Notes under the pieces: model-generated
What the model saw: only the letters and a program-made list of their open reading frames with translations
Told to the model about the DNA's origin: nothing
The model's database searches: none
Shown here: positions 15,389 through 22,610 of the stretch, piece by piece
Layout: each line of letters opens with the position of its first letter
How positions within the stretch are numbered: position 1 is the stretch's first letter
NCBI GenBank assembly: GCA_902363575.1
Contig: CABJAJ010000003.1
Location: 186,001-250,000 of the forward strand
DNA length: 64,000 bases
Source of the DNA: Rikenellaceae bacterium
GTDB taxonomy: Bacteria; Bacteroidota; Bacteroidia; Bacteroidales; Rikenellaceae
Direction: 5' to 3'
Program-made: the position numbers and the translations under genes

Positions 15389-15446
15389 CAAAGTTAAAAA
15401 GAGAGCCCCGCAGCGTCTTTGCTGCGAGGCTCAAAATACTTTGTTA
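15389..15446 (-). promoter_or_regulatory. Promoter and regulatory element B (shared AraC-type site)
   Basis: TAACTTTG box (15389-15396, minus strand) and, 21 bases upstream, TTTGCTGCGAGGCTCAA (15418-15434), then AATAC and TTTGTT. The inverted arm GAGCCCCGCAGC (15403-15414) gives a 12-base palindrome. On the minus strand it is followed by TCTTTTT, so it may also terminate the upstream acyltransferase unit. Confidence 0.68.
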
Positions 15447-15466
15447 GGAAGTTCACTCCGTTAAAA

Positions 15467-16000
15467 TTACATGCTGGGGTTTATATGCCTGATCACTCTG
15501 GCGGGATTTCCGGCAACAATAGTGTCAGGCTCTACATCGTGCGTAACGACACTGCCGGCTCCGACCACCGCATTCTCACCGACGGTAACACCCGGAAGAA
15601 TGGTCGCACCGGCTCCGATCCACGCCCGCCGGCAGATATGTACAGGCTTGCAGGTAATTACCGACCTATTTTCCAAATCGTGGTTATTGGATATAAGTTG
15701 AACATTTGCGGCTATCTGGACGTCATCGTCGATAGTAATTCCTCCTGCCGACATCATCAGACAACCGGGCATAATGATTACATTGCTCCCGAATTTCACG
15801 TTGGCAGTCCGGACACCCGAAAACGGAGTCTCGATGCGACATCCCTCGCCGAGATTCGAGAACACCTTATGCAGCAGTTCATCGTACTCTTCAGTATCCG
15901 GCATCGTATGGTTCAACCGGAAGATATTTTGCCGCAACTCCTTTGCTTTGGCCAGCTCCTCTGCTGTTTGATTCCGGCAGTCGATTCTCAATTCTTCCAT
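15467..16000 (-). CDS. Left-handed beta-helix acyltransferase (maltose/galactoside acetyltransferase type)
   Basis: 177 residues. N-terminal helical cap typical of sugar O-acetyltransferases (FRLNHTMPDTEEYDELLHKV), then hexapeptide repeats (GITIDDDVQIAANV, WIGAGATILPGVTVGENAVV, GAGSVV) with the catalytic-type His in ISNNHDLENR, ending in the GNPARVIRHI signature. It transfers an acetyl group from acetyl-CoA to an unidentified acceptor. It starts 4 bases after the flavodoxin gene at 16005 and closes the unit that starts at 17403. Confidence 0.82.
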   Translation of the reverse strand: MEELRIDCRNQTAEELAKAKELRQNIFRLNHTMPDTEEYDELLHKVFSNLGEGCRIETPFSGVRTANVKFGSNVIIMPGCLMMSAGGITIDDDVQIAANVQLISNNHDLENRSVITCKPVHICRRAWIGAGATILPGVTVGENAVVGAGSVVTHDVEPDTIVAGNPARVIRHINPSM

Positions 16001-16004
16001 AAAC

Positions 16005-16571
16005 CTACTTGCTTGCCTGTTTCGCCCATTCTCCGGCTTGCTTTACACCTCCGTTAAGCAGCCGACCCTCTTTCCACACGATTTTCGGGTAGAGTTTCTT
16101 GAGTTGTTTTACACTGCCCGTTATCGAACTTCCGCCGGAAGTGGCGAACGGAATGACGGTTTTACCGGAGAAGTCGTATTTTTCAAGGAACGTATTGACC
16201 GGACGCGGACATAAGTCCCACCAGATAGGATACCCCACGAATATCACGTCGTAATCTTTCGGTGCAACAGATTCTCCGCCCAATTCCGGGCGTGAGTTTT
16301 CGGTCGTCATTTCAACCGAGCTTCGGCTTTTCTTGTTGTTCCAATCGAGGTCGGCTGATGTGTAGGCTTTAGCGGGAGTTATCCGGTAAAGTTTACCGCC
16401 GGTTGCTTTGGCAATGGCATCCGCTACTTTTTCAGTTGTTCCGGTACAGGAGAAATAGGCGACAAGAATTTTCTTGTCCGATGACACATTGGTGTCCGTG
16501 ACTTGTTGCTGCGCATTTGCCGCGCCGCTGAAACCGATAAGGCTCATAATTATCAATATTATATGTTTCAT
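16005..16571 (-). CDS. Exported flavodoxin (signal peptidase I type)
   Basis: 188 residues. Sec signal peptide ending ANA before QQQ, so soluble in the periplasm rather than lipid-anchored. Flavodoxin fold: KILVAYFSCTGTTEKVADAI (FMN phosphate loop), IFVGYPIWWDLCPRPVNTFL and VIPFATSGGSSITGS. Family members reduce or shuttle electrons with FMN. One base separates its start from the stop of the CMD/cupin gene. One of five exported flavodoxin-fold proteins in the region, the only one without a lipobox. Confidence 0.83.
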   Translation of the reverse strand: MKHIILIIMSLIGFSGAANAQQQVTDTNVSSDKKILVAYFSCTGTTEKVADAIAKATGGKLYRITPAKAYTSADLDWNNKKSRSSVEMTTENSRPELGGESVAPKDYDVIFVGYPIWWDLCPRPVNTFLEKYDFSGKTVIPFATSGGSSITGSVKQLKKLYPKIVWKEGRLLNGGVKQAGEWAKQASK

Positions 16572-16572
16572 C

Positions 16573-17403
16573 TTATTTTAATTTTGAATATTCTTTATCA
16601 CTTACAGGCTCAAGCCATTCGTTGTTGCTATTCTCGCCGGGAACCTCTATGGCAAGGTGGGAAAACCAACTGTCAGGTGCAGCCCCGTGCCAGTGTTTCA
16701 CGCCGGCCGGAATGTGGATGGCATCGCCGGGTCGCAATTCGACCGCTTCTTTTCCCCATTCCTGATAATAACCACGGCCTCCCACGCATACGAGCGTCTG
16801 CCCGCCGCCTTTCGTGGCGTGGTGTACATGCCAGTTGTTGCGGCAACCCGGCTCAAAAGTGACATTTACGACAGGTACGCCAGCCGTCACTACGGGCGCA
16901 ACATAGCTTTGCCCTATGAAATACTTGGCATAGGCATCATTCGGCTTGCCAACCGGAAAAATGATGGTTTGTGCATATCCTTCGAGCGAACCGACTCTGG
17001 TACTATCGGCATTTTCAGTCCAAACCTCTTTTGCCATACGAAAAGCTGCCCATGCCTTGGGCCAGCCTGCATAGAAAGCGGCGTGGGTAAGGATTTCGGC
17101 CATTTCGGTTTTGGTTACTCCGTTTTTCTTTGCCGATTCGAGGTGATACTTGAACGAAGAATCGGTCAGTCCCTGCGACATGAGGGCGACCACCGTTACG
17201 ATGGAGCGGTCGCGGAGCGAAAGGAGGTCATTGCGACTCCACACCTCCCCGAAAAGGATGTCGTCATTGAGGTGTGCGAACTCGGGGGCGAATTCGCCGA
17301 GCGCGTCACGTCCGGCTGTTTGCTTGATTTTGACTTGTGATCTTGCCATGATTGGAAATATTAAAGTTAATAATAAAACCAATGAAGTTACTTTTGTTTT
17401 CAT
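16573..17403 (-). CDS. Exported carboxymuconolactone-decarboxylase-like domain fused to cupin
   Basis: 276 residues. Sec signal peptide (ends MARSQ), then a CMD/AhpD-like helical domain (about 25-140: NDILFGEVWSR, LTDSSFKYHLESAKKNGVTK, EILTHAAFYAGWPKAW) lacking the CxxC redox pair of AhpD, then a cupin (about 165-260) with metal-type residues in WHVHHATKGGG and the final HWHG. It resembles the CMD-cupin proteins that accompany flavodoxins and AKRs in many gut bacteria. Activity unknown; a small cyclic or quinone-like substrate is a guess. First gene of a three-gene unit behind element C. Confidence 0.78.
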   Translation of the reverse strand: MKTKVTSLVLLLTLIFPIMARSQVKIKQTAGRDALGEFAPEFAHLNDDILFGEVWSRNDLLSLRDRSIVTVVALMSQGLTDSSFKYHLESAKKNGVTKTEMAEILTHAAFYAGWPKAWAAFRMAKEVWTENADSTRVGSLEGYAQTIIFPVGKPNDAYAKYFIGQSYVAPVVTAGVPVVNVTFEPGCRNNWHVHHATKGGGQTLVCVGGRGYYQEWGKEAVELRPGDAIHIPAGVKHWHGAAPDSWFSHLAIEVPGENSNNEWLEPVSDKEYSKLK

Positions 17404-17457
17404 ACCGTTTGATTTTAATTCTACTTTTTATGGAGATCGGCATTCGATTCCCGAATG

Positions 17458-17514
17458 CAAAAATACGAAACGAGCCTTGCAACGATTTTGCTGCAAGGCT
17501 CAAATTTATTTGTC
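17458..17514 (-). promoter_or_regulatory. Promoter and regulatory element C (shared AraC-type site)
   Basis: TATTTTTG box (17458-17465, minus strand) and, 21 bases upstream, TTTGCTGCAAGGCTCAA (17487-17503), then 5 bases and TTTGTC. The inverted arm GAGCCTTGCAA (17472-17482) matches the changed bases of the element (AAGG pairs with CCTT), which keeps the palindrome seen at A and B. Confidence 0.67.
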
Positions 17515-17526
17515 AGGAGGTTCATT

Positions 17527-18339
17527 TCACCAAGATGGAGCTGCCCCGTATGCCTCCTTGTATATTTTGGAGAAATGCGACAGATTCTTGAAACCTACGT
17601 CGAAGCAGGCTTCCGTAACTTTCTTTTTCCCCGACTTGATTAAGTCATGAGCTGCTTCGAGGCGCCGTTTGATGATCCATTTCTGGGGTGTCAGGTCGCT
17701 CACTTTGGCGAAATCACGTTTGAACGTGGCCAAGCTGCGCCCTGTGTAGCTTGCGATTTCTTCCATCGACAGGTCGCACATGTAGTTCTCGTTCAGGTAA
17801 TCAAGAATGTCTATTTTCCAAGGTTCGACGAAATCGAACAGCGAAGCGTAAAGGTTCCTGTCCGTGTTGAGCAGGACATAGACACCTTCGATCATCTTCA
17901 ATTTCAGAATATCTTCCGAAGGCTTCTCCCCGGCATCGAAATAAGGAACGACCGACTCGAACAGAGAGCGGATATCCAGTCGATTGTTCGGCAACACACG
18001 CAGACTTACCTTTTCACGCTTTGAATCAGCAGGAATATCTTGGCGGTTAAGTGTTTGATAAAACTCCCGAAGAAAAGTCCTTGAAAATTTCAACGTGATA
18101 GAGCGATAGGGTTCCCCATCCTTTACGTGTTTCTGTAACCACATCCTGTTGTCACGTCGCATGAAAGCGCAATCCCCCGGATGCAAAACCGTTTTCTTTC
18201 CACGTTCCTCGATTTCCAATTCTCCGGAACACAGATAAATAAGCGTATGTTCCCGATTTTCGTGGGCACATCCCCGGTCATCAGTAAAATAACTCGCTAT
18301 AAGCACATTCGAGCAATCGAATATATCAAGTTTTTCCAT
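17527..18339 (-). CDS. AraC-family transcription activator, full length
   Basis: 270 residues. N-terminal cupin-like sensor (HTLIYLCSGELEIEERGKKT, then GDCAFMRRDN), a helical linker, and a C-terminal AraC/XylS double HTH (about 185-270: MEEIASYTGRSLATFKRDFA, ACFDVGFKNLSHFSKIYKEA). The effector is unknown. It has element D in its own promoter, suggesting autoregulation, and the same element lies upstream of four neighbouring units, so it is the natural candidate for the regulator of the redox region. It is the last host gene before the prophage block. Confidence 0.85.
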   Translation of the reverse strand: MEKLDIFDCSNVLIASYFTDDRGCAHENREHTLIYLCSGELEIEERGKKTVLHPGDCAFMRRDNRMWLQKHVKDGEPYRSITLKFSRTFLREFYQTLNRQDIPADSKREKVSLRVLPNNRLDIRSLFESVVPYFDAGEKPSEDILKLKMIEGVYVLLNTDRNLYASLFDFVEPWKIDILDYLNENYMCDLSMEEIASYTGRSLATFKRDFAKVSDLTPQKWIIKRRLEAAHDLIKSGKKKVTEACFDVGFKNLSHFSKIYKEAYGAAPSW

Positions 18340-18360
18340 ATTCTTGGCTTTTTATTTTTG

Positions 18361-18406
18361 CAAAAATAGCGCATTATTTTCAGATATTGTTTGTTGTAAA
18401 GCTCAT
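18361..18406 (-). promoter_or_regulatory. Promoter and regulatory element D (shared AraC-type site, autoregulation)
   Basis: TATTTTTG box (18361-18368, minus strand) and, 21 bases upstream, TTTGTTGTAAAGCTCAT (18390-18406). It lacks the inverted arm seen at A-C, so conservation of the element does not depend on terminator function. Confidence 0.58.
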
Positions 18407-18446
18407 TTTGGTCAAAAACGCTTTGTTTTCTGAGCAATACCTCTAT

Positions 18447-18629
18447 TTATATATTTATCGGATTGACCTTCAGTGTCTCCAAATTCAGGAACAGCCCGTG
18501 ATGATCGATCATTCCGTTTCGGAACATCTTCCAAAGGATGTTGCAGCCGAATTGTGCCAGCGTGGAGTTGATGAGCAGCTCCTGCTTGCTCAACGCTTCC
18601 GCCAATGAAAAATTATCTTTGTTGTAGAA
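18447..18629 (-). pseudogene. 60-codon open frame continuing in frame after the adaptor stop codon
   Basis: Directly after the TGA of the adaptor gene (18630-18632) the same frame stays open for 60 codons to TAA at 18447. It begins FYNKDNFSLAEALSKQELL and contains NILWKMFRNGMIDHHG. No ATG or GTG start is in frame near its beginning; TTG at codon 9 is the only plausible early start. It may be a readthrough extension, the eroded start of the next phage gene, or the result of a TGG-to-TGA change (MT-W-FYN). No family recognised. Confidence 0.4.
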
Positions 18630-19649
18630 TCACGTCATCCACGGATTTTTCCACGGGTCGTAATCCGTTTGGAACGTAGCAAGCTGCCAATCCGTCACGG
18701 GCTTATTGTCCTCTGCCACTTTTCGGGGAATCTGCGGATTCAACCGCAACCTCGCTGCATCCGCAAGCCACTTCATTGAATCCTCATAATCCCGCATCCG
18801 AACCATGCTCACGTTATTCGGGGCGATGAGCTTCGTCAGCTCGTACAACGCCAAGCGCACCATGTGTTTCTTGAGATTGTAATTACGTGGGTCATGCGGA
18901 GTAAGATTTACACCTCGCTGCGGCCGGTCGGCGTTGACATCCGTACCGGGATAGAACACCCGTCCCTCGTAGACCACGTACTCATGCTCCGAAAATTCGT
19001 ATTCGTTATACGCCGGATCGTAATCCGCGATGGCTCCCCAGCAGTCGGATTCCATCGGCGTGGCGTTGTTGTCGAACCCCTCCATGCTTATCAGCGTATA
19101 AAACGCCCCTGAGAACTCCACCACGTTCCACAGCAGGTAGTTTATCGGCTGCCATACCGTATATTCCGCCTCCAACCAGCCCTCGACCATCGGAATGCGG
19201 ATCTCGCCGAACTTATATCCGTTCTCGGCCGTACAGATGTACACCACACCATTGTACTGCACGAGATCATTCGGGTAGTAGGTCTTGAGTTGCGAATAAC
19301 GCTCGACGGTCGCCGTGTCCAAATTGACGTCCACATGTTCCTGCCAGTAGGTCTTCACCGACGGCATCTTGTAGCCGCTGATGGAGCGGATGACCTCGCA
19401 AATCGTCCCTTCATGGTAGATGTGCGCTCCCACGGGAAAGGTAATCCGACGGTCGTATTCCGCGATATATTTGCCCCTGCCGAGTTCCCGCTCGATTTCG
19501 TAGTTCTCCGACAGATGCTCCACAATGCTCATCTCGGCCGACTCCTCCGCTTGGATAAACCGGTCGCTGTTTCCTCTGGTCATCTGCGAAAGGGCCTCTT
19601 GCGTGATGATGCCCAAATAATCCGTATCGTTCAAAAATCTCCTGTACAT
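18630..19649 (-). CDS. Phage head-tail adaptor-like protein with repeated Y-x-G modules
   Basis: 339 residues. The N terminus (MYRRFLNDTDYLGIITQEAL, then FIQAEESAEMSIVEHLSENY) resembles phage head-completion or adaptor proteins that follow the terminase. The middle contains several units of the form hydrophobic-x-x-Y-x-G-x-x-Y/F (GAHIYHEGTICEV, DLVQYNGVVYICT, NVVEFSGAFYTLI, EYVVYEGRVFYPG), reminiscent of small carbohydrate-binding beta modules. It starts 5 bases after the terminase large subunit. The exact role is not certain. The same frame stays open beyond its TGA. Confidence 0.5.
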   Translation of the reverse strand: MYRRFLNDTDYLGIITQEALSQMTRGNSDRFIQAEESAEMSIVEHLSENYEIERELGRGKYIAEYDRRITFPVGAHIYHEGTICEVIRSISGYKMPSVKTYWQEHVDVNLDTATVERYSQLKTYYPNDLVQYNGVVYICTAENGYKFGEIRIPMVEGWLEAEYTVWQPINYLLWNVVEFSGAFYTLISMEGFDNNATPMESDCWGAIADYDPAYNEYEFSEHEYVVYEGRVFYPGTDVNADRPQRGVNLTPHDPRNYNLKKHMVRLALYELTKLIAPNNVSMVRMRDYEDSMKWLADAARLRLNPQIPRKVAEDNKPVTDWQLATFQTDYDPWKNPWMT

Positions 19650-19654
19650 GGTTT

Positions 19655-21241
19655 TTAGTAGTTGAATCCTTCGTGAAGCAATGCCGTCGATACCACCTGG
19701 TAGTTCCCCACATTGCCGTTTTTGTATTTGTGCCAGCTATCCCGCAGGTAGTAACAAAGCAGGTAGTCCAGGCAGTCAGACAGATGGCCGTACTTCTCGT
19801 ATTTCACACCGGTTTTCGGGTCGGTCACTTTCTGTTTGGATTTGGTGCCGTCCTCGTTTTTCGTCTGGTAGATCAAATCCTCTGTCAGTTTGCGGCAGCG
19901 CAGGTCGATGCGCAGCTCCCAGCCGTTGTAACCGTCGAACACTTCATTGACGAACTCGCACCGCGTAATCTGGGGCGGCTGTTTTCGGAGCAGTTTCACA
20001 CGGGGACGCAGTACGCCTTGCCCCAATGTCTCCGTGATGACCGTAAAGTTATTGATGCCGTCCTCGGAAGCCGTGGAGCGTTGCAGTCCTGCCGGGTCAC
20101 CCGTTACGTCCACGCCGCCGATCTGTTTGTCCGAAAGCAGTTTCTTCTTCATCCGGCGGGCCAATGCCGGCGTGTTGTTTTCTTTGGCGGCAGCCGTACC
20201 CAATACCTCTTCCAAAATGTAGATTTTCCGCTTGTCGTAGTCGATCTGGGCAAGCAGCACGCTCATGTGCGGAGCCACGTTGAAGTCCCACACGGTAATC
20301 AACGGCCGCGTCGGGTCATACACCCGCTCTTTCAGACCGGTAACCAAATGCACAGCCCCGTCGAAACGGGTGTAGATGGCCATATCGTTGGCCTCCACAA
20401 AATCCCAGTTGCCGTAAAGCAACCGTTCTTTCGTCGCCTGATCGCTGATTTTGTTTAAGGCGGCTTCATAGGTCTGACGGAAAGCGATATCGGGATTGTC
20501 AAACACCGAGAACGGCACGTAGGCTTCGCCCTCACGAGGTATCACCCGGTCGCCATTGTCATCCTGCACGAACCGGCTCCGTATCCAGTTGGCCGTAGGA
20601 TTCGTCGTGAGCAGCATTTTTGACACTTTGAACGTTTCGTGGGTTTTCCAACGCAGACGCGAGAACAGCACCTCGATAGCCTTTTGGCTCACCTCCGAAA
20701 CCTCGTCGCAGGCGGCAATCGTCGCCTCCATCGAACCGAACCGCTCGAAGTTGGGATCGGACGGCTGGTCAGCCAAATCGAGCATGATAATGACCGAATC
20801 GTTCCAGAACCGCAGTGTACCGGCCACGTTGTTGATGTGGTAGTGTTCGTCTTCCACCAATCCCCATTGTTTGATGACCATGCGGATGGTGTTCCACGTC
20901 GATTCTTTCAGGCTTTTCAGCGTTTTGCGGGCCACTACGGCACGAATATCCGGGAAGCGGATGCAACTGCTCACAAGCCACACGCTGGAAACGAATGACT
21001 TGCCGCCGCCCGCCGCTCCGCCGCCTAAAATCAACTGAGGGATGTTCTGGTTGTTGCAACGCTTGCAGTAAGGCTTGTAGCGGGGATTGTGGTTGGCGTC
21101 ATACCCGATAAGCATCTGTTCCACCTCGCCGCCGCACAACGGGCATTCGGGCTGGAGCAGTTTCCAGAGCTCGTATTGCTTCGGCGACGGGCAGAAGTCG
21201 ATTTTCAGGCTTTCGGGAGCCTTCAGTTTCTTTAGCGCCAT
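19655..21241 (-). CDS. Phage terminase large subunit
   Basis: 528 residues. ATPase domain: Walker A GGGAAGGGKSF, later CDEVSEVSQKAIEVLFSRLR with the catalytic acid, and a TTNPTANW coupling motif. C-terminal RNase-H-type nuclease: VWDFNVAPHMSVLLA (first Asp), GVDVTGDPAG and SDCLDYLLCYYL. An N-terminal CPLCGG...CKRCN pair of Cys motifs (about 34-65) suggests a zinc-binding insertion, unusual for TerL. It packages DNA into procapsids with the small subunit at 23537, yet no capsid or portal gene is present here. Overlaps the DUF5675 gene by 10 bases. Confidence 0.92.
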   Translation of the reverse strand: MALKKLKAPESLKIDFCPSPKQYELWKLLQPECPLCGGEVEQMLIGYDANHNPRYKPYCKRCNNQNIPQLILGGGAAGGGKSFVSSVWLVSSCIRFPDIRAVVARKTLKSLKESTWNTIRMVIKQWGLVEDEHYHINNVAGTLRFWNDSVIIMLDLADQPSDPNFERFGSMEATIAACDEVSEVSQKAIEVLFSRLRWKTHETFKVSKMLLTTNPTANWIRSRFVQDDNGDRVIPREGEAYVPFSVFDNPDIAFRQTYEAALNKISDQATKERLLYGNWDFVEANDMAIYTRFDGAVHLVTGLKERVYDPTRPLITVWDFNVAPHMSVLLAQIDYDKRKIYILEEVLGTAAAKENNTPALARRMKKKLLSDKQIGGVDVTGDPAGLQRSTASEDGINNFTVITETLGQGVLRPRVKLLRKQPPQITRCEFVNEVFDGYNGWELRIDLRCRKLTEDLIYQTKNEDGTKSKQKVTDPKTGVKYEKYGHLSDCLDYLLCYYLRDSWHKYKNGNVGNYQVVSTALLHEGFNY

Positions 21242-21678
21242 GCTTCCACAATTTCGATTTCAATGTCGGAAGCCTTGGCAAGCAGGGCGTTCAGGGCATC
21301 CGATGTCTTGCGCGATTCGGTGACCTTGCCCTTGACGGTGTTCTTACCCACGATGATACACCCGGCGGAATCCTCCTCCGTATTACCGCTGTGGATCAGA
21401 ATCCCCAGAAAATGCGGCACGTCATGCAGGTACGGCAGCACCCGCTTGAACCGCGCACTGTATTCCATCGTCACCTTGTATGTTCCTGCCGGTATCGCCG
21501 TGCGGGCATACACTTTCTCCTTGCAGCGACACGAGCGTCCCGACGGAGTATCGGGGCACCGGGCAGGCAGTTCACGGATTTTGTCTTCGATGGTGTGGCA
21601 AAAGAAACGCCCGTAGATCGACAGGTCGCCGATGGTATAGGTTTCCGCCTTGTATTTGCGTCTGAGAAGCAGTTTCAT
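21232..21678 (-). CDS. DUF5675 family phage protein
   Basis: 148 residues. The signature IPAGTYKVTMEY, FLGILIHSGNTEEDSAGCII and VGKNTV is that of DUF5675 proteins, common in Bacteroidota phages. The H-x-G-N ... GC arrangement recalls the His/Cys pair of L,D-transpeptidase-like or amidase folds, but that is resemblance only. Its place beside the lysis genes suggests cell-wall contact. A GCTATTCTTT motif lies 25 bases upstream and a terminator hairpin separates it from the preceding gene, so it probably starts its own transcript, which continues into terminase. Confidence 0.7.
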   Translation of the reverse strand: MKLLLRRKYKAETYTIGDLSIYGRFFCHTIEDKIRELPARCPDTPSGRSCRCKEKVYARTAIPAGTYKVTMEYSARFKRVLPYLHDVPHFLGILIHSGNTEEDSAGCIIVGKNTVKGKVTESRKTSDALNALLAKASDIEIEIVEAWR

Positions 21679-21703
21679 TCTTTGATGCAGTTAGAGTTAC
21701 ACC

Positions 21704-21713
21704 AAAGAATAGC
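21704..21713 (-). promoter_or_regulatory. Putative phage promoter motif GCTATTCTTT
   Basis: Reads GCTATTCTTTGG on the minus strand, 25 bases before the DUF5675 start and downstream of a terminator hairpin, the expected place for a new transcription start. Confidence 0.45.
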
Positions 21714-21737
21714 GGTATGGCAACGAGAAACGGTTAT

Positions 21738-21774
21738 AATAAAAATGTCCCGATATCAATTATATCGAGACATT
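21738..21774 (-). terminator. Intrinsic terminator after the spanin-like gene
   Basis: Stem ATGTCTCGATAT / ATATCGGGACAT with a 4-5 base loop, followed on the minus strand by TTTTTATTAT. Ends the transcript of the 21801-23544 genes. Confidence 0.7.
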
Positions 21775-21800
21775 ACAATGTAACACTATCGGCTCTCAAT

Positions 21801-22397
21801 TTATTTAAGTATTTGTATATACTCCGAGTATCGAATCTCCGCATACGGATTGTCGCTCGCAATGGTCTGATGCACGGCCTTTACCCGCCGCCAGAACCAC
21901 CAACCTTTATATTCCACCCACACCGCCTGATGCAGCGTCACCGGTACCCGTATCTCACCCCGTAGCCTATTATCCTCGATGATTCCCGCAAGCCGGATGT
22001 GCGGCGTAATCATCTCCACCCGCTGTCGCAAAACCGGAACTGTATCCCGGACGATAACCGTATCTCGTATTACCGCATCTATCGGTCCGGCCACTTCGAC
22101 CTCATGCCGTGCAGCAGCTTCGAGGTATTTGATTTTTACTCCGAGCTGCTTGATCTTTTCGGCATCCTCGGCACGCAGCCGCTTGTATTCGTCCACCCGC
22201 AACCGCAGTGCATTCACATCCACGGCCATCGTTACCGAATCGACCCTAATGCGTTTCATATCCGACAGCAACGCTTCGGTATTTCCCCGGTAGCGATTAC
22301 GTTCTTCCTTGAGATAGCCGTTGCGATGCCACAGGAACGCAACAGTCAGACCGAGCAATAGCACGGCAAGACTCAAATACAGGGTACTCTTACGCAT
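21801..22397 (-). CDS. Membrane-anchored coiled-coil phage protein (spanin-like, DUF6549-like)
   Basis: 198 residues from the ATG at 22397, which overlaps the preceding small gene by 8 bases; a longer reading from 22517 is unlikely. One N-terminal transmembrane helix (STLYLSLAVLLLGLTVAFLW), a long heptad-rich region (about 35-115), then a beta-rich C-terminal domain with a GWWFWRRVKAVHQTI segment. The layout fits an inner-membrane spanin or a DUF6549-type Bacteroides phage protein. It is in a cluster with a lysozyme and two small membrane proteins, supporting a role in lysis. Confidence 0.55.
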   Translation of the reverse strand: MRKSTLYLSLAVLLLGLTVAFLWHRNGYLKEERNRYRGNTEALLSDMKRIRVDSVTMAVDVNALRLRVDEYKRLRAEDAEKIKQLGVKIKYLEAAARHEVEVAGPIDAVIRDTVIVRDTVPVLRQRVEMITPHIRLAGIIEDNRLRGEIRVPVTLHQAVWVEYKGWWFWRRVKAVHQTIASDNPYAEIRYSEYIQILK

Positions 22398-22602
22398 GGC
22401 AGACTGATTCTGCGGGTATGAACCACTCGTATTCCTCCTGGTACGGGTCTTTGAGAAATACCATATATCCCTTGCAGCCGCGACGTTCGGGACCTGTGAG
22501 GTCTTCCGACACGACACCTGTTTTCCCGACCAGTTCTTCCAGCATCATCTCCGTGAGCTGGGACGATGCCACTATCTTCACTTTTGAATTTCTTTCGATC
22601 AT
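22390..22602 (-). CDS. Small phage protein, unknown function
   Basis: 70 residues, soluble: VKIVASSQLTEMMLEELVGK, then GCKGYMVFLKDPYQEEYEWF. It forms a small alpha/beta domain; no family recognised. Start at ATG 22602, 8 bases after the lysozyme gene; its stop overlaps the start of the spanin-like gene. The upstream in-frame extension through the lysozyme gene is an out-of-frame artefact. Confidence 0.55.
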   Translation of the reverse strand: MIERNSKVKIVASSQLTEMMLEELVGKTGVVSEDLTGPERRGCKGYMVFLKDPYQEEYEWFIPAESVCHA

Positions 22603-22610
22603 AACATTTT

